Assembly (NCBI RefSeq): GCF_003953935.1 | Contig: NZ_RXLQ01000027.1 | Span: 1 to 62,935 of the forward strand | Length of the DNA: 62,935 nt | Reading direction: 5' to 3' | Source: Massilia atriviolacea | GTDB lineage: Bacteria > Pseudomonadota > Gammaproteobacteria > Burkholderiales > Burkholderiaceae_D | Part shown: piece after piece, positions 18,149 through 29,268 of the stretch | Position numbering within the stretch: the first letter of the stretch is position 1 | Layout of the letters: each line of letters starts with the position of its first letter | The notes under the pieces: model-generated | Databases searched by the model: none | What the model saw: only the letters and a program-made list of their open reading frames with translations | What the model was told of the DNA's origin: nothing | Made by a program: the position numbers and the translations under genes

Positions 18149-18409
18149 ATGATGAAAAACCTGCTCCTGGCGTGTCTGTGTTTTCCCCTCCTGCTAGCGG
18201 CCTGCAACGGGCCGCTCGACGTCACCCTGGCCGACAGCGGCGACCCGGTCAAGAGCGAGGCGCTGAAAAAGGCGCTGTCGCCGGAAGAAGCCGAGCTGCT
18301 CGTTTCCTACGTGGCGCAGCACACGATGGCCCAGGACATCGATTACAGGATGACCGTCAAGCAAGCCATCGCGGCGCGCCGCAAGGAACTCGCGGCAAAC
18401 CAACAGTAA
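18149..18409 (+). CDS. Small lipoprotein of unknown function
   Basis: The 86-residue product has a classic lipoprotein signal (LLACLCFPLLLAAC) with the lipobox Cys at about residue 21. The mature part is short, charged and helix-prone (SEALKKALSPEEAELLVSYV). I do not recognise a family. Two adjacent ATGs at 18149 and 18152 are possible starts, and a TTG at 18137 would extend it. A strong bidirectional terminator follows, which supports a real transcript ending here. Confidence 0.65.
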   Translation: MMKNLLLACLCFPLLLAACNGPLDVTLADSGDPVKSEALKKALSPEEAELLVSYVAQHTMAQDIDYRMTVKQAIAARRKELAANQQ

Positions 18410-18469
18410 ATATCGCTGGCGCCGCTGTCGGACCAGCTCATCGACGCACTGCGGCATGACACGGATCAA

Positions 18470-18507
18470 AAAAAGCGGACGGGACCCGAAGGCGCCGTCC
18501 GCTTTTT
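18470..18507. terminator. Bidirectional intrinsic terminator
   Basis: AAAAAGCGGACGG at 18470-18482 is exactly complementary to 18495-18507, giving A- and T-runs on both sides of an 8-bp GC stem. It lies between the convergent lipoprotein gene and purM and can serve both. Confidence 0.9.
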
Positions 18508-18525
18508 GCGCAAGCGCAAGCTGTG

Positions 18526-19569
18526 TCAGCTGACGATGGTCTGGTGCTCGTCGCCTTCGCGCGCGCGGATCGTGCCGATGCGCGAGACCGTCTCGCCGGC
18601 CGCCTGCAACTGCGCAAACGCCGCGTCGGCGTTTTCTTTCGAGACGATGACGATCATGCCGATGCCGCAGTTGAACACGCGGTGCATTTCGGCGTCGGCC
18701 ACGCCGCCGTGCTGTTGCAGCCACTGGAACAGCGGCGGCATGGTCCATGCCGTCGAATCGAGCACCGCCGTCAGCCCCGGCTGCAGCACGCGCGGCACGT
18801 TTTCGACCAGTCCGCCGCCGGTGATGTGCACCATGCCCTTCACTTCCATCGCCTCCATCAGCGCCAGCAGCGGCTTGACGTAAATACGGGTCGGCTCCAT
18901 CAGCACGTCGGCCAGCGGACGGCCGTGGAAGTCGGCGTTCAGGTCCGGCTTGGCCACCTCGATGATCTTGCGCACCAGCGAGTACCCGTTCGAGTGCACG
19001 CCCGACGAGGCCAGCCCCAGCACCACGTCGCCCGGAGCGATCTTGCTGCCGTCGATGATCTTCGATTTTTCCACCGCGCCGACCGCGAAACCGGCCAGGT
19101 CGTACTCGCCGGCCGGGTACATGCTCGGCATTTCCGCCGTTTCGCCGCCGATCAGGGCGCAACCGGCCTGCTCGCAGCCCTGGGCGATGCCCTTGACGAC
19201 GGCGGTGGCGGTCGGCACGTCCAGCTTGCCGCAAGCAAAATAATCGAGGAAGAACAGGGGCTCGGCGCCCTGCACCAGGATGTCGTTGACGCTCATGGCG
19301 ACCAGGTCGATGCCGACCGTGTCATGGCGGTTCAGTTCGAACGCGAGACGCAGCTTGGTGCCCACGCCGTCGGTGCCGGATACCAGCACCGGCTCCTTGA
19401 ACTTCTTGCTGATCTCGAACAGCGCGCCGAAACCGCCGATGCCGCCCATGACGCCTTCGCGCATGGTTTTCTTGGCAAACGGCTTGATCGCTTCGACCAG
19501 GGCGTCGCCCGCATCGATATCGACACCGGCGTCGCGGTAGGAGAGGGAAACATTAGAAAGTTGGCTCAT
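18526..19569 (-). CDS. purM: Phosphoribosylformylglycinamidine cyclo-ligase
   Basis: PurM closes the imidazole ring of AIR in purine synthesis, using ATP. The 347-residue protein starts [18 protein letters not shown] and has [14 protein letters not shown], the [19 protein letters not shown] segment and [13 protein letters not shown], all typical of the family. The frame is open for 20 codons upstream, but family length and the SYRDAGVDI start favour the ATG at 19569. It is transcribed divergently from hda; the 255 bases between them must hold both promoters. Confidence 0.97.
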   Translation of the reverse strand: MSQLSNVSLSYRDAGVDIDAGDALVEAIKPFAKKTMREGVMGGIGGFGALFEISKKFKEPVLVSGTDGVGTKLRLAFELNRHDTVGIDLVAMSVNDILVQGAEPLFFLDYFACGKLDVPTATAVVKGIAQGCEQAGCALIGGETAEMPSMYPAGEYDLAGFAVGAVEKSKIIDGSKIAPGDVVLGLASSGVHSNGYSLVRKIIEVAKPDLNADFHGRPLADVLMEPTRIYVKPLLALMEAMEVKGMVHITGGGLVENVPRVLQPGLTAVLDSTAWTMPPLFQWLQQHGGVADAEMHRVFNCGIGMIVIVSKENADAAFAQLQAAGETVSRIGTIRAREGDEHQTIVS

Positions 19570-19824
19570 GGTGTATTTGGCAGCGGAGGCGGTAAAATAG
19601 AAGGCGGCGAACCGATTCGAGCCGCGCACGGCCCAGAACTGGCTAATCCGCTATTTTATCAAAATGCCCCGTCCACAGCCGATTTAACCCACATTACAAC
19701 AATAAGATGCTATTTCTCTCTCCCAAAGCACCGCAGTACCGGGCCGGCCAGCCGCCACCCCCACGATCCGTGTGGCAGCTTCTATAATGATGCCTGATGT
19801 AGACGACGGCGCAAGAATGAACTC

Positions 19825-20508
19825 ATGAAACAGCTGGTACTCGATTTGGGCGCAGAGCAGGCGCACAGCCTCGATACCTTCGAGGTAGGGCAAAATGCCG
19901 AACTGGCGCACCTGATGCACCAGTTCGCGGAGCGCCGTTCGCGCGAACATTTCGCCTACCTGTGGGGCGAAACCGGCGCCGGCAAGACCCACCTGCTGCA
20001 GGCGCTGGCCGCCACGCCGGCCTCGCGCTACATCGCCTGCAACGCGCCCGAGTGCGAATTCACGTTCACGCCCGACACCACCCTGTACCTGCTGGACGAC
20101 TGCGAGCAGCTCTCGCCGCAGGCCCAGATCGACGCCTTCGCCCTGTTCAACCAGATCCGCGAACACGGCGCCTACATGGTCAGCACCGGTCCGGTGCCGC
20201 CGGTGGTGCTGCCGGTGCGCGAAGACCTGCGCACGCGCATGGGCTGGGGCCTGATCTACCAGATCCACGGCCTGGCCGACGAACAGAAGATCGCCGCCCT
20301 CACGCACGCCGCCGAGGCGCGCGGTTTGACCTTGTCGGCCAGCGTGTTACCCTATCTGCTGTCCCATTTCAAGCGCGACATGCGCTCCCTGTCGACGATG
20401 CTAGACGCACTCGATCAGTATTCCCTCGAAACCCAGCGACCGGTGACCCTGCCGTTGCTGCGCGATTTACTATTACAAGCCAACCCGCAAGCGGACACCA
20501 AAGAATGA
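19825..20508 (+). CDS. hda: DnaA-related regulatory protein Hda
   Basis: Hda is a DnaA-like AAA+ protein that, with the DNA-bound sliding clamp, stimulates hydrolysis of DnaA-ATP and prevents re-initiation. The 227-residue product begins MKQLVLDLG, consistent with a clamp-binding motif at the N-terminus. It carries the Walker A-like WGETGAGKTHLLQAL, the acidic LYLLDDCEQL and a C-terminal MRSLSTMLDALDQYSLETQR sensor II region. It lacks the DnaA DNA-binding domain. Its stop overlaps the ATG of the following HAD gene by four bases. Confidence 0.93.
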   Translation: MKQLVLDLGAEQAHSLDTFEVGQNAELAHLMHQFAERRSREHFAYLWGETGAGKTHLLQALAATPASRYIACNAPECEFTFTPDTTLYLLDDCEQLSPQAQIDAFALFNQIREHGAYMVSTGPVPPVVLPVREDLRTRMGWGLIYQIHGLADEQKIAALTHAAEARGLTLSASVLPYLLSHFKRDMRSLSTMLDALDQYSLETQRPVTLPLLRDLLLQANPQADTKE

Positions 20509-21179
20509 AGAACCTGGCGCTGTTTGACCTGGACCACACCCTGCTGCCGATCGATTCGGACCACGAATGGGGCGAATTTTTAGTCCGCACCGGCGCCGTC
20601 GACGCGGTCGCATTCAAACGCCGCAACGACGAATTTTTCGAGCAGTACCAGGCCGGCACCATCGACCCGGTCGAGTACCTCGAATTCGCGCTCGGCACCC
20701 TGGCGCGCTTCCCGCGCCGGGAACTCGACGCCATGCACGCGCGCTTCATGGCCGACGTGATCGAACCGGCCATCCTGCCGCGCGCACGCGCGCTGCTGCG
20801 CCAGCACCAGGACGCGGGCGACCTGGTGGCGATCGTCACCGCCACCAACCGCTACGTGACCGCGCCGATCGCCAGGGCGCTGGGCGTGCAGCACCTGATC
20901 GCCGCCATCCCCGAAGAGGACGAACACGGCAACCTGACCGGCAAACTGGTCGGCGTGCCGACCCAGGGCGCGGGCAAGGTCACCCACACCCACGCCTGGC
21001 TGGCGCAGATGGGCACCTCGCTCGATGGCTTCGGGCGCAGCCACTTCTACAGCGACTCGCACAACGATCTCCCCCTTCTGTCCGTCGTCACCCACCCCGT
21101 CGCGACCAACCCGAACGCCGTGCTGACAACTCACGCCACACGGCTTGGCTGGCCTTTACTCCATCTATTCAATGATTAA
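20505..21179 (+). CDS. HAD-superfamily hydrolase (SerB-like, subfamily IB)
   Basis: The 224-residue protein has the catalytic DLDHTLLPIDSD at its start, where the first Asp is the nucleophile and the second is the acid/base. A helical cap follows, then IVTATNRYVTAPIA (motif II) and the late SHFYSDSHNDLPLL with the magnesium-binding Asp residues. This pattern fits the IB group of phosphoserine or histidinol-phosphate phosphatase-like enzymes; the substrate is not assigned. The hda-HAD-pcnB-folK order, with overlaps throughout, is a coupled operon. The frame runs upstream inside hda, which I treat as shadow. Confidence 0.9.
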   Translation: MKNLALFDLDHTLLPIDSDHEWGEFLVRTGAVDAVAFKRRNDEFFEQYQAGTIDPVEYLEFALGTLARFPRRELDAMHARFMADVIEPAILPRARALLRQHQDAGDLVAIVTATNRYVTAPIARALGVQHLIAAIPEEDEHGNLTGKLVGVPTQGAGKVTHTHAWLAQMGTSLDGFGRSHFYSDSHNDLPLLSVVTHPVATNPNAVLTTHATRLGWPLLHLFND

Positions 21180-22569
21180 AAAATTCATCCGCAAAATCCT
21201 CGGCGTCAAAGACAAGCAGCCGGTACGCGACCTGACCGAACCCGTGATCCTGGGGCCGGCGGAGCACGGGATCGACCCCAGGCTGCTGTCGTCGAACGCG
21301 ATCCGCGTGACCCAGACATTGCAGGAGGCGGGCTTCAAGGCGTTCGTGGTGGGCGGCGCCGTGCGCGACCTGCTGCTGTCGGTCAAGCCGAAGGACTTCG
21401 ACATCGCCACCGATGCCACGCCCGAACAGGTCAAGCGCCTGTTCCGGCGCGCCTTCATCATCGGCAAGCGCTTCCAGATCGTGCACGTGATGTTCGGCTC
21501 CGACCTGCTGGAGGTGACCACCTTCCGCGGCGCCGGCGAGTCCAACGCCCCCAAGGACGAACACGGGCGGGTCCTGCGCGACAATAACTTCGGCCCCCAG
21601 CACGAAGACGCGATGCGGCGCGACTTCACCATCAACGCCATGTACTACGATCCGGCCACCCAGGTGGTGCTGGACTACCACGGCGGCATCGCCGACATCC
21701 GCGACAAGACCCTGCGCATCATCGGCCAGCCCGAAGCGCGCTACCGCGAAGACCCGGTGCGCCTGCTGCGCGTGGTGCGCTTCGCCGCGCGCCTGGGTTT
21801 CACGATCGAGCCGCACACGCGCGAACCGATTCCGATCATGGCTCCCCTGATCAACAACGTGCCGGCCGCGCGCGTGTTCGACGAAATGCTCAAGCTGCTC
21901 ATGAGCGGCCACGCGCTGGCCTGCCTGCAGCAACTGCGCAAGGAAGGCCTGCACCACGGCCTGCTGCCGCTGCTCGACGTGGTGCTGGAGCAGCCGATCG
22001 GCATGAAGTTCGTGACCCTGGCGCTGGAGTCGACCGACAACCGCGTCAAGGCCGGCAAGGGCGTCTCGCCGGGCTTCCTGTTTGCCTCGCTGCTGTGGCA
22101 CCAGGTCGTGGAAAAATGGACCGCCTACCGCGCCGCCGGCGAGTCGCCGATTCCGGCGCTGCACCTGGCCGCCGACGACGTGCTCGATTCGCAGACCGAA
22201 AAACTGGCCCTGCAGCGCAAGATCGGCTCGGACATGCGCGACATCTGGTCGATGCAGCCGCGCTTCGAACGGCGCAACGGCAAGGCCCCGTACAAGCTGC
22301 TGGAACACCCGCGCTTCCGCGCCGGCTACGACTTCCTGCTGCTGCGCTGCGAGTCGGGCGAGATCGAGATGGAGATCGGCGAATGGTGGACCGCGTTCTA
22401 TGAAGGCGACGCCGTCGAACGCGAAAACCTGCTCACCAGCGCCGTCGCCGCGCCGGGCGGCGCCAAGCGCAAGCGCGCGCCACGGCGCGCACCGCGCAAC
22501 CGCGCCAATGGCGAGGGCGGCGACAACGCCGCCACGACCACCAGCGGCAGCACCAGCGGCGACGAATGA
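21172..22569 (+). CDS. pcnB: Poly(A) polymerase
   Basis: PcnB adds poly(A) tails that mark RNA for decay. The 465-residue protein has the nucleotidyltransferase signature FVVGGAVRDLLLSVKPKDFDIATDA, then RRDFTINAMYYDPATQ and RYREDPVRLLRVVRFAARLGF, typical of the class II polymerases. A basic C-terminal tail (KRKRAPRRAPRNR) probably binds RNA. The start MIKKFIRKILG at 21172 overlaps the HAD stop by eight bases; an upstream in-frame start at 21145 lies inside that gene. Its stop overlaps the folK ATG by four bases. Confidence 0.95.
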   Translation: MIKKFIRKILGVKDKQPVRDLTEPVILGPAEHGIDPRLLSSNAIRVTQTLQEAGFKAFVVGGAVRDLLLSVKPKDFDIATDATPEQVKRLFRRAFIIGKRFQIVHVMFGSDLLEVTTFRGAGESNAPKDEHGRVLRDNNFGPQHEDAMRRDFTINAMYYDPATQVVLDYHGGIADIRDKTLRIIGQPEARYREDPVRLLRVVRFAARLGFTIEPHTREPIPIMAPLINNVPAARVFDEMLKLLMSGHALACLQQLRKEGLHHGLLPLLDVVLEQPIGMKFVTLALESTDNRVKAGKGVSPGFLFASLLWHQVVEKWTAYRAAGESPIPALHLAADDVLDSQTEKLALQRKIGSDMRDIWSMQPRFERRNGKAPYKLLEHPRFRAGYDFLLLRCESGEIEMEIGEWWTAFYEGDAVERENLLTSAVAAPGGAKRKRAPRRAPRNRANGEGGDNAATTTSGSTSGDE

Positions 22570-23039
22570 TCGCCTACGTCGGCATCGGCGCCAACCTGGG
22601 CGACGCGCGCGCCAACGTGGCCGACGCCCTGCTGCGCCTGGGCGCGCTGCCCGGCAGCCGCCTGCTGGCGCAGTCGCCGGCGTACCGCACCGCGCCCATC
22701 GATTCCTCGGGCGACGACTACATCAACGCGGTGGCCTGCATCGACACGCCCCTGGGCGCGCAAGAGCTGCTGGCCGCGCTGCAGGCGATCGAACTGGCGC
22801 ACGGGCGCGAACGGCCCTACCGCAACGCCCCGCGCACGCTCGACCTGGACGTGCTGCTGTACAACGATGAACGCATCGACACGCCCGCCTTGCAAGTGCC
22901 GCATCCGCGCATGCTGGAGCGCGCCTTCGTGCTGGTGCCGCTGCTGGACATCGCCCCCGCCATCGACGTGCCCGGCCATGGTCCGGCGCGCGCCTTCCTG
23001 CCCGGCGTGGCCGGCCAGGCCATCGAACGACTGAACTGA
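22566..23039 (+). CDS. folK: 2-amino-4-hydroxy-6-hydroxymethyldihydropteridine diphosphokinase
   Basis: FolK transfers pyrophosphate from ATP to the pterin alcohol in folate synthesis. The 157-residue product has IAYVGIGANLGD at the start, the GRERPYRNAPRTLDLDVLLYND signature in the middle and LQVPHPRMLERAFVLVPLLDI near the end. The pcnB-folK order is common in proteobacteria, and the panB gene downstream often belongs to the same neighbourhood. The ATGA overlap with pcnB indicates coupling. Confidence 0.97.
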   Translation: MIAYVGIGANLGDARANVADALLRLGALPGSRLLAQSPAYRTAPIDSSGDDYINAVACIDTPLGAQELLAALQAIELAHGRERPYRNAPRTLDLDVLLYNDERIDTPALQVPHPRMLERAFVLVPLLDIAPAIDVPGHGPARAFLPGVAGQAIERLN

Positions 23040-23040
23040 T

Positions 23041-23388
23041 ATGCAGATTCCGATTTTTGTGCAGACCGCGGGCCTGCTGGTGCTGTCCAACATTTTCATG
23101 ACGATCGCCTGGTACGGCCACCTGAAGAACATGTCGAGCAAGGCGTGGTGGTATGCGGCGCTGGTCAGCTGGGCCATCGCCCTGTTCGAATACCTGCTGC
23201 AGGTGCCGGCCAACCGCATCGGCCACACCCAGTACAGCCTGGCGCAGCTGAAGATCCTGCAGGAAGCCATCACCCTCACCGTGTTCGTCCCGTTCGCGAT
23301 GTTCTACATGGGCGAGCCGTTCAAGCTCGATTACGTCTGGGCCGGGCTGTGCCTGGTGGGCGCGGTCTACTTCATCTTTCGCAGCTGA
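23041..23388 (+). CDS. DMT-family / DUF486 small membrane protein
   Basis: The 115-residue protein has four hydrophobic segments (about 7-25, 38-55, 74-92 and 97-114) and conserved family-like stretches FMTIAWYGHLKN, WAIALFEYLLQVPANRIGH and LKILQEAITLTVF. This matches the DUF486 group of the drug/metabolite transporter superfamily; no transport substrate is known. It starts two bases after the folK stop and probably belongs to the same transcript. Confidence 0.85.
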   Translation: MQIPIFVQTAGLLVLSNIFMTIAWYGHLKNMSSKAWWYAALVSWAIALFEYLLQVPANRIGHTQYSLAQLKILQEAITLTVFVPFAMFYMGEPFKLDYVWAGLCLVGAVYFIFRS

Positions 23389-23457
23389 CCGGGCACGTTC
23401 CGGCGGTTCGCATTACACTATGCGCCGTTGCGACCATTTTGATATCAAAGGACTATT

Positions 23458-24318
23458 ATGAGCGGCTATCTGCAGGGGAAAGACATGGCGGGCGTTGATA
23501 CGCCGGCGCCTGTCAAACCGGTGATGACGAAGGCGGTGACGATTCCATCGCTGAACGCGATGCGCGCTTCGGGCGCCAGGATCGCGATGCTGACCTGCTA
23601 CGACGCCAGCTTCGCGACCCTGATGGACCGCTGCGGCGTGGAAGTGCTGCTGATCGGCGATTCGCTGGGCATGGTCTGCAATGGACACCATTCGACCCTG
23701 CCGGTCACGGTGGCCGAGATCGCGTACCACACGGCCGCCGTGGCGCGCGGGAACAAGAGCGCGATGGTGCTGGCCGATATGCCTTTCGGCAGCTACGGCA
23801 CGCCGGAAGCGGCCTTCAACAACGCCGTGCAGCTGATGCAGGCCGGCGCCCACATGGTCAAGATCGAGGGCGGCGCCTGGCTGGCCGAGACGGTGCGCTT
23901 CCTGACCGAGCGCGCCATTCCGGTGTGCGCGCACCTGGGCCTCACGCCCCAGTCGGTGCACCAGTTGGGCGGCTACAAGGTGCAGGGCAAGTCGATCGAA
24001 AGCGCGGCCCAGCTCAAGGCCGATGCGCTGGCGCTGGAAGCGGCCGGTGCGGCGATGGCGCTGTTCGAGGCGATTCCGAGTTCGCTGGGCAAGGAGCTGA
24101 CCGAGGCGCTCAAGGTGCCGACCATCGGCATCGGTGCGGGACCGGACTGCTCGGGCCAGGTGCTGGTCATGCACGACATCCTGGGCGTGTTCCCGGGACG
24201 TAAGGCGCGCTTCGTGAAGAACTTCATGGAAGGGCAGACCAGCATCGACGCCGCCGTCAGCGCGTATGTGGACGCGGTCAAGGACGGCAGTTTCCCGGCG
24301 CTCGAGCACTGCTTCTGA
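23458..24318 (+). CDS. panB: 3-methyl-2-oxobutanoate hydroxymethyltransferase
   Basis: PanB makes ketopantoate from alpha-ketoisovalerate and methylene-tetrahydrofolate, the first step of pantothenate synthesis. The 286-residue protein has [36 protein letters not shown] with the metal-binding Asp, HMVKIEGG and [18 protein letters not shown]. The N-terminus is about 20 residues longer than in the E. coli enzyme. The ATG at 23458 has AAAGGA upstream. panC is not in the window. The 3' end faces the NtrC-type regulator gene with only seven bases between. Confidence 0.96.
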   Translation: MSGYLQGKDMAGVDTPAPVKPVMTKAVTIPSLNAMRASGARIAMLTCYDASFATLMDRCGVEVLLIGDSLGMVCNGHHSTLPVTVAEIAYHTAAVARGNKSAMVLADMPFGSYGTPEAAFNNAVQLMQAGAHMVKIEGGAWLAETVRFLTERAIPVCAHLGLTPQSVHQLGGYKVQGKSIESAAQLKADALALEAAGAAMALFEAIPSSLGKELTEALKVPTIGIGAGPDCSGQVLVMHDILGVFPGRKARFVKNFMEGQTSIDAAVSAYVDAVKDGSFPALEHCF

Positions 24319-24325
24319 GCCCGCG

Positions 24326-25665
<1,340 letters not shown>

Positions 25666-25669
<4 letters not shown>

Positions 25670-27525
25670 GGCATGCCCGGTAAAAGAAGTTCGAAGCAGC
25701 AGTTCCAGCCGGCCCGCTCGCCCAGCCTGACGCTGCCGCCGTGGGCCTCGACCAGGCGCCGCACGATCGCCAGCCCGAGGCCGGTGCCGCCGGGACGGCG
25801 CGTGGTGAAGGGCTGGAACAGGCCAGGCGCCAGGTCGGCGGGCACGCCCGGGCCGTTGTCGCATACGCGCAGCAGCACCTGGCCGCCGGCCTGCGCCTCG
25901 GCGTCGACCAGGATGCGCGGATTTGCGCGCCCGCGCAGCATGGCCATGGCGTTGCCGATCAGGTTGCCGAGGATCTGTTCGCCGCGCATCGGGTCGATGT
26001 ACAGGCACAGGGCCGGGTCGGCATCGAGTTCGATCGCTTGCTGTGGATGGCCGGCCGCCACCCGCCGCACCAGGTCGGCCACCGCCACGCGCTGCGGGTT
26101 CAGGCGCACCTCGCCCGAATAAGTGAGCAAGTCCTGGATCAGGTGGTCGGCGCGTTCGATCTGGGCGCGGATGTCGGCGCGCGTCTCGGGCGGCGACATG
26201 ACCGCCGCCATGCTGATGATGTTGAGCGGATTGCGCAGTTCGTGGGCTACCGTCGCCGCCAGCCCGCCCAGTTCCAGCAGGTGGGCCTGGTGCAGGCGCT
26301 CCTTTTCGTGCTCGGCGTAGCGCAGCAGCTGGTCCAGGCGCGCCGCGGCCGCCGCCAGCAGGGCGCCGAATACCTCGCCCACGCGCGTCACCCCCGGCGT
26401 CGCGCCTTCCCACTCCATCAGGTCGGTGCGCCAGTGCGGCGCCTCGCCCGCCTTGCCGGCGGCGAGGTAGCAATGCAGGCCGGGCTTGCCGTCGCCGGCC
26501 GGCCTGGCGTCGCCCAGCACCACCTGCAGCGGCTGGCGCAGGTGCGCGCCGAGGGTGGCGGCGGCGATGGCTTCGAGCTCGCGCCAGCTGCTGGCGCCGT
26601 CCAGGCGCACGCGCCAGTCGGCCAGCACGCCCGCTTCCAGGTGCGCGCCGGGGAACACCAGCGCTTCGATGGCGCGCCGCGACGGGCCCTCCAGCACCAG
26701 CATCACGCCCAGCATGGCGGTGCCGAGCAGCCAGAGCTGCCACAAGGGCATGGCCGCCAGCGGCGCGAAGCCGGTGCGCGCGGCCACGCTCAGGAGCAGG
26801 CTGGCCAGCGCCACCGTGACCGCCGTCAGCACCAGCCAGGCCAGCAGGCGGTTGGCCCACAGGTTCACCACCATCAGGTCGTAGCGCAGGATGCCGAACA
26901 CCAGCAGCAGCGCGTAACCGGGCAGCAGGATCACGCTGTAGGGGAAGATGTCGATCCCGAGCGAGGCGTTGAGGAACATCAGCGAGGCGCCCGAACCCCA
27001 CACGCCGGCGAACCAGATCGCCATGATCTTGCCGCGCTGTTTGGGCGCCGCGCCCGGCCACGCGGCCAGCAGCAGCAGGTAGGCCCAGACGCTGATCGCG
27101 GTGACGATCACGCCGGGAATCGAGCCCCACAGCGGGAAAAAATAATAGCGCTCGAAGCCGAGCCAGGGCGCCAGCGTGCCCATGTCGAGCACCTGCACCA
27201 GCAGCAGGACCGCGATCCCGAGCGCGTAGGCCCCCAGCAGCTGGCGCCCTCGCTCGCGCTGCAGGAAGCGGAACACGAAGTGCAGGAAGAATACCGCGTT
27301 CATCGGGCCGCAGTTGACCAGGCGCTTGCCCAGCGCGGCCACGCCGGCGTCGCCCAGGTGCATGCCCAGCTGCCCCAGCGCCCAGCAGCCGATGCCGACA
27401 CAGAACAGCGCCAGCGGCTTGATCCCGCTCTGGTGCGGCGCCTTGGCCCACAGCCAGGCCGCCAGGCCCAGGCTGATGCAGCCCTGGACCACCAGGGAAA
27501 AATAGTAAACGCGGTAGATGTCCAT
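25666..27525 (-). CDS. Sensor histidine kinase with a multi-span membrane sensor region
   Basis: The 619-residue protein opens with about seven to eight hydrophobic segments (residues 1 to about 275), starting YYFSLVVQGCISLGLAAWLW. This resembles the 7TM sensor regions of some NtrC-pathway kinases such as those of PEP-CTERM systems. A linker region follows, then the H-box VAHELRNPLNII with His428. The ATPase motifs are LGNLIGNAMAML, CDNGPGVP and GGTGLGLAIV. A large membrane-embedded sensor suggests that it reads membrane state or a hydrophobic ligand; this is inference. It is the first gene of a two-gene operon with the regulator. Confidence 0.9.
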
Positions 27526-27648
27526 GCGGGCGCTGGTGTAAGCCGGGTTGATAGTTGCAACAGGCTAACTATATAGCAAGTTGACAGCACGTGCCCATGC
27601 GCCGCTATTTTTGTCTTTAAAAACAGCATCTTAGGATGGCGGCGCGGG

Positions 27649-27664
27649 TGGCATGCCGATTGCG
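27649..27664 (+). promoter_or_regulatory. Sigma-54 (-24/-12) promoter match facing the desaturase-like gene
   Basis: TGGCATGCCGATTGCG matches the TGGCACG-N4-TTGC consensus with one mismatch in the first block and exact spacing between the GG and GC dinucleotides. Transcription would start near 27675 and run into the gene at 27747. The adjacent operon encodes a sigma-54 activator. An 8-bp palindrome GTTGCAAC near 27552-27559 lies about 100 bases upstream and could be part of an activator site, but one copy is weak evidence. Confidence 0.62.
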
Positions 27665-27746
27665 TATGGATGAGTAAGACAGGCCAAGCCGGGCGGCCCG
27701 GCTCGTTCACCCTGTCCTTCATTCACCTGATCGGGTAAGCCACGCC

Positions 27747-28601
27747 ATGTTCGCCTTTATCGCAGCACCAAGGTCGTTTCTCTTTCCCTCGCTGAGCCGG
27801 CGCAGCGCCGGCATGCCGCAACTGGGCAGCTTCGACGACGACCTGCTGGCGGTCGCCGCGTGGCAGCGCATCGCCCTCGCCGCCCTGCCCGCGCTGACGC
27901 TGGCCGTCTTCGCCGTGGCGTACGCGCAGGGCTGTTACCTGGCGCTGCCGCTCGTCATGCTGATGCACTTCGTGTTCACGGTCGCCTACCTGCACGACGT
28001 GGCGCACGGCTCGGCGGGGCTCGATGCGCGCGCCACGCATTGGGTGCTGTTCATCGTCAGCGTGCTGGTGCTGCAAAGCGGCCACGCATTCCGCTACACG
28101 CACCTGCACCACCACGCCCACTGCCTGGAAGACGACGACCTGGAAGGGGCGCCGGCGCGCGGCGGCCTGCTGTGCGCGCTGCTGATCGGGCCCCTCTACC
28201 TGCCGCGCCTGTGGCGCGAATCGTGGCGCAAGATCCGCGCGCAGCGCGACCGCCGCTGGATGGCCGCCGAACTGGCCAGCGCGCTGGCACTCGCGCTGCT
28301 GGCCCTGTGGGCAACGCGCTGGAGCAAGGGGCCGCTGGTGTACGCCGGCATGGCCTGGATCGGCGGCTGGCTCTATCCGCTGGCGACGGCCTACCTGCCG
28401 CACTACAAACCGGGCAGCAAGCCGCTGGAACAGGCGCGCACCATGCGCGGCGCGATCGTGCCGGCGCTGTTCATGAACCTGACTTACCACCTCGAACATC
28501 ACCTGTATCCGCAAGTGCCGAGCATGAACCTGCGGCGCCTGTCGCACCGCCTCGATCCGCATTTTGCGGCGCGCGGACTGCGTCCGACCCAGGTGGTGTG
28601 A
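27747..28601 (+). CDS. Fatty-acid-desaturase-superfamily membrane protein
   Basis: The 284-residue protein has the three histidine clusters of membrane di-iron desaturases and hydroxylases: HDVAH (83-87), HLHHHAH (119-125) and HLEHH (248-252). Four or so hydrophobic segments surround them. Its short length and the position of the first box place it nearer the carotenoid hydroxylase/ketolase and short desaturase groups than the long acyl-CoA desaturases; the substrate is unknown. It is transcribed divergently from the two-component operon and has a sigma-54 promoter match upstream. Its last 131 bases overlap the convergent HAD gene on the other strand. Confidence 0.85.
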   Translation: MFAFIAAPRSFLFPSLSRRSAGMPQLGSFDDDLLAVAAWQRIALAALPALTLAVFAVAYAQGCYLALPLVMLMHFVFTVAYLHDVAHGSAGLDARATHWVLFIVSVLVLQSGHAFRYTHLHHHAHCLEDDDLEGAPARGGLLCALLIGPLYLPRLWRESWRKIRAQRDRRWMAAELASALALALLALWATRWSKGPLVYAGMAWIGGWLYPLATAYLPHYKPGSKPLEQARTMRGAIVPALFMNLTYHLEHHLYPQVPSMNLRRLSHRLDPHFAARGLRPTQVV

Positions 28602-29268
28602 GCGGCGCGCCAGCGCCTGTCAATACCGCCAGCAGCGCCGATATCGATGCGAATTCTTCGGCCGGCCCATGCGCGCGCAAGGTCTCGGCCGGGGCATAGC
28701 CCCACGCCACCGCGCCGAACGGCACGCCGGCCCTGGCCGATGCGTCGGCGTCGGTGCCCTGGTCGCCCACGTACAGCGCCTCGGCCGCGCCGACCTGGCT
28801 TAGCTTGAGCACCTTGCGGATGCGCGAGGCCTTGCCGAACACCGACATGCCGCATTCGAAGCGGTTGAACAGGCCGCTCAACTCCGGCCCCAGCACGCGC
28901 CGCACATTGGATTCGGAATTGGACGACACCACCGCCAGCATCACGCCGGCGCCGGCCAGGGTGCGCAGGGCATCGGCGACGCCGTCGAACAGGGCGATGC
29001 CGGATGCGTTCTCGCTCATCTTGCCGATGAAGCTGTTCGCCACCACCGGCATTTTCCAGGCCGGCATGCCGATATGGCGCATGATCTCGCGCGTGCCCAT
29101 GGCGCGCAGCTGCGCCACCTGGCCGCCGTCGATGCGCCTCAATCCATGCTGGTCCGCCAGCCCGTTGTACACGCTCTGGAAGAACGGGAAGGTGTCGGCC
29201 AGGGTACCGTCGAAGTCGAACATGGCCAGCCGGTACTTCAGGCGCGCCCGCGCGCTGAGGTCATCCAA
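28471..29268 (-). CDS. HAD-superfamily hydrolase (phosphoglycolate-phosphatase-like)
   Basis: The 265-residue protein has the nucleophile motif AMFDFDGTLADTFPFF, an alpha-helical cap region, VVSSNSESNVRRVL (motif II) and YVGDQGTDADASARAG (motif IV). The last 50 or so residues, rich in Gly, Ala and Ser, are beyond the usual domain and are encoded where the gene overlaps the desaturase gene. The start overlaps the aldehyde dehydrogenase stop by eight bases, so it is the last gene of the polyamine operon. Its role there is unclear; a repair phosphatase is one guess. Confidence 0.83.
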   Translation of the reverse strand: MDDLSARARLKYRLAMFDFDGTLADTFPFFQSVYNGLADQHGLRRIDGGQVAQLRAMGTREIMRHIGMPAWKMPVVANSFIGKMSENASGIALFDGVADALRTLAGAGVMLAVVSSNSESNVRRVLGPELSGLFNRFECGMSVFGKASRIRKVLKLSQVGAAEALYVGDQGTDADASARAGVPFGAVAWGYAPAETLRAHGPAEEFASISALLAVLTGAGAPLTPPGSDAVRAPQNADRGGATGAAGSCSALADTGDVRGGKSGS

